From JANWXD01 sp037446115 (GTDB lineage Bacteria > Acidobacteriota > Terriglobia > Bryobacterales > Bryobacteraceae), in assembly GCA_037446115.1 (NCBI GenBank), contig JBBIJF010000007.1, positions 1-64,000 of the forward strand: 64,000 nt of DNA, written 5' to 3'. Made by a program: the position numbers and the translations under genes. Shown in pieces: positions 60,383-64,000 of the stretch. Position 1 is the first letter of the stretch; every line of letters begins with the position of its first letter. A model generated the notes under the pieces. It saw only the letters and a list, made by a program, of their open reading frames with translations. It ran no database searches and was not told where the DNA came from.

Positions 60383-61510
60383 TCAGGGACAGTTGATCCG
60401 AACGATCTGGTGGCGCGAGTCAAAAGCCGGCCGCACCTCGACCGGCTCGCGCAGGGGAACTCGCACGACCTCAGCGCCTCTTTCGTCCATGCCGGATACG
60501 AACTCGCCTTGGCGGCGCCACCGCGCCACGATCGCCTCGGTCGAGCCGAACAGACACAGCAAGCCGGACAAGTCCGGATCTTTCGGTGCGGACCGGTAGA
60601 CGCGGATCGCCCCGGAAACCCCGGGGCCGAATAGCTGCTCCAGAAACGGCACCGGCACGTGCACCGGAGGAATGTAGTAAACGTTGGGCTCCAGACCGAA
60701 CTGCGGAAACAGCGGCAGGGCGACCTTACGGATGTGGACCAGATAGTCAATCGGATTGTCGGCGCGGGCCTTACCCGGCGGGGAAATCCAGCCCGCCAGA
60801 CGGATCTTACCGATGCAATTGACAAAGCACTGGGGCTGGAGCCCCTGCTCGATCTTGGGAAAGCAGGCAATGCACTTCTCTGAGGTGCCGGTCATGGGGT
60901 TGAAGAAGACTTTTTTGTACGGACACCCTTTGACGCATTCCTGATAGCCGCGGCACCGAGCCTGATCGAGGAGAACAATGCCGTCTTCCGGCCGCTTGTA
61001 AATGGATCCGCGCGGGCATGCGGCCAAACAGGCCGGGTAGGTGCAGTGGTTACAGATACGGGCGAGATAAAAGAACCAGTAAGTGTGCGGCAGAGCGCAA
61101 CCGGCCCCCTTGTGCACCTCGCCGCTGCAGTCGTCCTCGCCCACATTGGGGTAGGCGTAGTCCTGGGATTCGGGTTTCCAGCCCAGGACGCGCTCGCCGG
61201 CCGGGGCACACTCGAAAATCGTCTCGCCTTCGTACACCCCGCCGTTCCACCGCTGCCCGTTGAGCATTTCAAGCAGTTTCAGATCCCAGGCCAGGGGATA
61301 GAAGCCGTAGGGTTTGGTTTCTACGTTGTTCCAGAGCATGTACTCCTGGCCCTTGCCGGACGTCCAGGTCGTCTTGCAGGCCAAGGTGCACGTCTGGCAG
61401 GCGATGCATTTGTTGATGTCGAAAACGGCCGCGAACTGCTTCTGCGGGCGGTTCTCAGGATACCAGTAAGACATTTCCCGGCCGATCTGCCAGTTATAAA
61501 CGCGGGCCAT
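60383..61510 (-). CDS. type II DMSO-reductase-family beta subunit (iron-sulfur)
   Basis: A 375-residue electron-transfer subunit with four iron-sulfur cluster motifs: CIACQTCTLACKTTW, CNHCTYPACLAACPRG, CRGYQECVKGCPYKK and CIACFPKIEQ...CFVNC. The pattern, including a cysteine-poor third motif (CRGYQEC), matches NarH/EbdB/DdhB-type proteins with one [3Fe-4S] cluster. It carries electrons between the molybdenum subunit and the heme subunit. The start MARVYNWQIGREMSYWYP lies two bases after the catalytic-subunit stop. Confidence 0.92.
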   Translation of the reverse strand: MARVYNWQIGREMSYWYPENRPQKQFAAVFDINKCIACQTCTLACKTTWTSGKGQEYMLWNNVETKPYGFYPLAWDLKLLEMLNGQRWNGGVYEGETIFECAPAGERVLGWKPESQDYAYPNVGEDDCSGEVHKGAGCALPHTYWFFYLARICNHCTYPACLAACPRGSIYKRPEDGIVLLDQARCRGYQECVKGCPYKKVFFNPMTGTSEKCIACFPKIEQGLQPQCFVNCIGKIRLAGWISPPGKARADNPIDYLVHIRKVALPLFPQFGLEPNVYYIPPVHVPVPFLEQLFGPGVSGAIRVYRSAPKDPDLSGLLCLFGSTEAIVARWRRQGEFVSGMDERGAEVVRVPLREPVEVRPAFDSRHQIVRINCP

Positions 61511-61512
61511 GG

Positions 61513-64000
61513 CTAGCTCTCCTTTCGCGTGACAAACTTACCGGCGAGGTACTTTCTCATGGCGGCCGACTCGTAGCGCGGGCGCAGACCCAGGGAGGCC
61601 GGCAGCCACAAGCCTTGCCCGCCGAGGCCGCCCGGCTCCGCCCTGGTGATCTTGACGATGGCTTCCCGCGGCGCACCGGTCGGGCAGTGTACATCCGGCA
61701 GAAAGCCCCGACCGATGCTTTGTCCGAACAGGTTCTTGCGCACGAGCGAGTCCGTCATCCAGGTAGGCTTCAACCAGCCGCGTGTTGCAGACTGATGTGA
61801 ACCGGAGCGGAACATCGCCTGGTAATTGGTGCGGGGGTTTTTGGCAAGGCCGTCGGCGCGGGTCTTCTGCCCTTCGACAGAACCCGGGGTGGCGGCGTAC
61901 ATGTTGAACCACATGCGCGTCACCCCGCGAGGAGTGCCGGGGTAGTAGCGCGCCCGGCACAGCAGCCGGGCGAATTCCATGTCGCGCCGGTTGCGTTCCC
62001 AGCCGCGGAACGGCCTGTCCTCGGGGTCAGGGTCGATCCAGACGTAGTCGCCGTCCTCGATGCCCAGCTCCCGGGCGTCGGCCGGGTTGATATCCACGTA
62101 GCCCTCGGTGACGAAGGGACTGCGCGCATCATGCCGGTAAAGATCGCCGAACGGCCCGAACAGGACCGCCACCATGTCGGTGTCGATGGGCGTGGTATGC
62201 GCTCCGTGGCGGTACTTGGGCGTGTGGAAAATAAACCGGAATCCTTCTTTCAGACGCGGATGGGCGGTCCGGCGGGCCTGCTCCCAGGTGAGCACCACAT
62301 TGCGGCCGCAACGCGTCTCACAGCGCAGGTCATCGCGCCGGACGCCGTAGACTTCCGGTCCGGCCGGGCGCAGGGCTTCATGAGGGGGAGCGATGATGAC
62401 GTTGGGTTCGTAGAAGGTGGAATCCACCGGCTCCCGATGGACGGGGAGATTCTCGCCGGCCTCGATGAACTCGTCTTCTTCTCGATAGAATTCCAGCCGG
62501 CCGCTCTTGGTGTACCAGGGCCGCGAGTCCGTGACCTGTTCATAGCCGACCACCTTGGGCGTGGTTCGGCTGAGCATCAGCGCCGGCACGCCTTCCCGGG
62601 CTTTGGCTTCCAGCTCGGAAATCCGGTAACCGCGGGTGTTGGTGGAGAAGTCCAGGATGCGTTGCAGGTAGACGTCGGTGCGGCCGTCCCGGACGAATTT
62701 CCAGTAGTCCCGGAAGCGCTGATCGGCGGTGAGCTCCGCCAGCTTGTCGCCCACCAGGGCGAGAACTTCAATGTCGCCGATGGTGTTGAAGATGCGCTTG
62801 AGGGGCGTGCGCGGAAACACCTGGAGGAAGGGATTGGTGACCGAAGCCGTCAGGTCGGGGTGTTTGAGCTCGGCCCAGGAGTCCACGCCGAAGACGACGT
62901 CGGCCCACTCGCAGGAGGCCGTCCACCACCACTCCTGCACCGCGATCATTTCGATGCGCGGCAGAACGTTGATCACGGTGTTGTAGTGCCACTTGACGTT
63001 GCCGAGAATCGAGTTGGCGTTGGCAAACCACAGCGCCTTGGTCGGCGCAGGCATGTGCGTCTTGCCTGTGAGGAGCCGGTTGCCGACCCGCAGCGGATGA
63101 TCTTCATGATTGTAGTAGTGCGCCGATTCCGGCCGCCAGTACTGGCGCGGCCGTGCGGGCTTGGCGGGATCGAGCTCAATATCGAAGGGATTCTCGTTGA
63201 TATACTGCGGCGCGCCGTTGAAAAGCGCCACGCGGTAGTTGCCCGCGTAGGAGCCCACGTTGCCGCCGACTTTGCCCACGTTGCCCGTGAGCGCAGCCAG
63301 CAGGAAAATATCCCGATCCTTGTTGTCGTTATTGAAGAACTGGTTCGGGCCCATCCCGACAGCAAACAGCGTTGTACCCGGCTGGCGGGCGATTTCACGC
63401 GCCAGGGATTCGACCGCCGGAGCGGGAGCCCAGGTCATCTCCTCAACGCTCTTGGGATCGAAGTGGGCCGCGTACTCCTTGATCAAGTCGAACACGGGCC
63501 GGCACCGCACGCGCTTGCCGCCGGCCAGCGTCACTTCCACAGCTCCTTCCAGCAGGGGATCGCCCACGGTCGAATTCTTTCCCACCATGTCCCGCGTGAG
63601 GAGTTTGGGGGAGTTCGTCGTGCGATCCCACCATACGAAGTCTCCCCACTCCAGGCGCATTTTTTCGGGGACGATGGCTTCCCGGTGAGCAGCCGGGGGC
63701 GGTTCCCGCTCGCCGTCGCGCAGCAGGCGGGTCTGCTGCAACGCCGCCGGTGCGGAACCGAGAACATCCTGCGCGCGCAGGTATTTAAGCGTATCCATGC
63801 GCACCAGGATGGGCAGGTCGGTCCATTGCTTCACGTAGGCGGCATCGTAGAGCTTGTCGCGCAGAATCACGTGAACCAGGCCCAGAGCCAGCGCTGAGGT
63901 GGTGCCGGGACGCACGACGATCACGTCATCGGCCTTGGAGGCCGTGGCCGAGTACTCGCAAGCGATGACCACCACCCTCGTTCCCTTCAGGCGCGCTTCG
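61513..64000 (-). CDS. type II DMSO-reductase-family catalytic subunit (partial, N-terminus off-window)
   Basis: The frame is open from the right edge through EARLKGTRVVVIACEYSATA, so the gene enters from beyond 64000. About 828 C-terminal residues are visible. VRPGTTSALALGLVHVILR, FAVGMGPNQFFNNDNKDRD, NVGKVGGNVGSYAG and ADVVFGVDSWAELKHPDL are typical of Mo-bisMGD enzymes near NarG, EbdA, DdhA, SerA and nitrite oxidoreductase. The [4Fe-4S] motif and the molybdenum ligand lie off the window, so the substrate cannot be inferred. Operon order alpha-beta-gamma-chaperone matches ethylbenzene, DMS, selenate and chlorate enzymes. Confidence 0.88.
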   Translation of the reverse strand, partial: EARLKGTRVVVIACEYSATASKADDVIVVRPGTTSALALGLVHVILRDKLYDAAYVKQWTDLPILVRMDTLKYLRAQDVLGSAPAALQQTRLLRDGEREPPPAAHREAIVPEKMRLEWGDFVWWDRTTNSPKLLTRDMVGKNSTVGDPLLEGAVEVTLAGGKRVRCRPVFDLIKEYAAHFDPKSVEEMTWAPAPAVESLAREIARQPGTTLFAVGMGPNQFFNNDNKDRDIFLLAALTGNVGKVGGNVGSYAGNYRVALFNGAPQYINENPFDIELDPAKPARPRQYWRPESAHYYNHEDHPLRVGNRLLTGKTHMPAPTKALWFANANSILGNVKWHYNTVINVLPRIEMIAVQEWWWTASCEWADVVFGVDSWAELKHPDLTASVTNPFLQVFPRTPLKRIFNTIGDIEVLALVGDKLAELTADQRFRDYWKFVRDGRTDVYLQRILDFSTNTRGYRISELEAKAREGVPALMLSRTTPKVVGYEQVTDSRPWYTKSGRLEFYREEDEFIEAGENLPVHREPVDSTFYEPNVIIAPPHEALRPAGPEVYGVRRDDLRCETRCGRNVVLTWEQARRTAHPRLKEGFRFIFHTPKYRHGAHTTPIDTDMVAVLFGPFGDLYRHDARSPFVTEGYVDINPADARELGIEDGDYVWIDPDPEDRPFRGWERNRRDMEFARLLCRARYYPGTPRGVTRMWFNMYAATPGSVEGQKTRADGLAKNPRTNYQAMFRSGSHQSATRGWLKPTWMTDSLVRKNLFGQSIGRGFLPDVHCPTGAPREAIVKITRAEPGGLGGQGLWLPASLGLRPRYESAAMRKYLAGKFVTRKES

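Noticed and set aside
62131..63897. 588-codon frame antisense to the molybdenum subunit
   Set aside because: The sense frame is a well-conserved molybdoenzyme; the other strand is a shadow.

Overview
This 64 kb, GC-rich, gene-dense window looks chromosomal and carries no insertion sequence, phage, CRISPR or plasmid signal. The gene set suggests Acidobacteriota, most likely the Solibacter/Bryobacter group. The supporting traits are a form II CO-dehydrogenase-like operon, a methyltransferase with C-terminal repeats like those typical of Solibacter proteins, a secreted ceramidase-like hydrolase, a Tat-exported Gfo/Idh/MocA oxidoreductase, and ECF sigma and CHAT/TPR proteins. This placement is inference; the 16S gene at 271-1790 would settle it.

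Layout. (1) 1-2111: an rRNA operon on the minus strand (5' end of 23S, a 138-nt spacer without tRNA genes, complete 16S, leader with a boxA-like element, strong promoter). (2) 2.1-6.5 kb: an ECF-like protein with a zinc-finger tail, a haloacid dehalogenase, an ALDH7-type aldehyde dehydrogenase and queA. (3) 6.5-17.9 kb: a translation and RNA-modification block on the plus strand (tsaD, ffh, rpsP, khpA, rimM, trmD, rplS, rnhB, a small membrane protein, lepB, a GDP-mannose pyrophosphorylase, an EcsC-family protein, a phosphoesterase, prfB with a programmed +1 frameshift, and a Sua5-type protein). Many of these genes overlap by four bases. (4) 17.9-20.5 kb: a methyltransferase and a beta-helix lipoprotein on the minus strand. 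(5) 20.6-24.7 kb: a coxSLMG-like molybdenum hydroxylase operon. (6) 24.8-30.3 kb: an unusual three-gene cluster with a matrixin-like metallopeptidase, a small protein, and a 929-residue HAD-like/gluzincin fusion. (7) 30.3-33.2 kb: ceramidase, cold-shock protein, Dabb protein and transaldolase. (8) 33.4-40.6 kb: Ser/Thr kinase and TPR pair, metal-type MerR regulator, DUF309 protein, cyclase-family lipoprotein, a P1B-ATPase with CSC in place of CPC, and an HTH-TPR regulator. (9) 40.7-45.4 kb: ECF sigma factor, zinc-binding anti-sigma factor, unknown protein, and TPR-CHAT putative protease. This is the strongest candidate for an undescribed signalling system. (10) 45.5-51.2 kb: oxidoreductase, leuS, nfo and an aldo/keto reductase. 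(11) 51.2-54.7 kb: polysaccharide ABC export genes and a glycosyltransferase. (12) 54.8-58.7 kb: a membrane serine protease pair, a baeRF-type protein, a secreted helical protein and a DoxX protein. (13) 58.9-64 kb: a type II DMSO-reductase-family operon (alpha, beta, gamma, TorD-like chaperone) on the minus strand, whose catalytic subunit runs off the right edge.

How the genes work together. Regions 1 and 3 are housekeeping: rRNA, ribosomal proteins, rRNA and tRNA maturation, t6A synthesis (tsaD plus the Sua5-type gene), termination and protein export. Regions 5 and 13 are separate molybdenum redox modules. Regions 8 and 9 are rich in signalling functions: kinase, ECF sigma and anti-sigma factors, CHAT protease, metal-sensing MerR and metal export.
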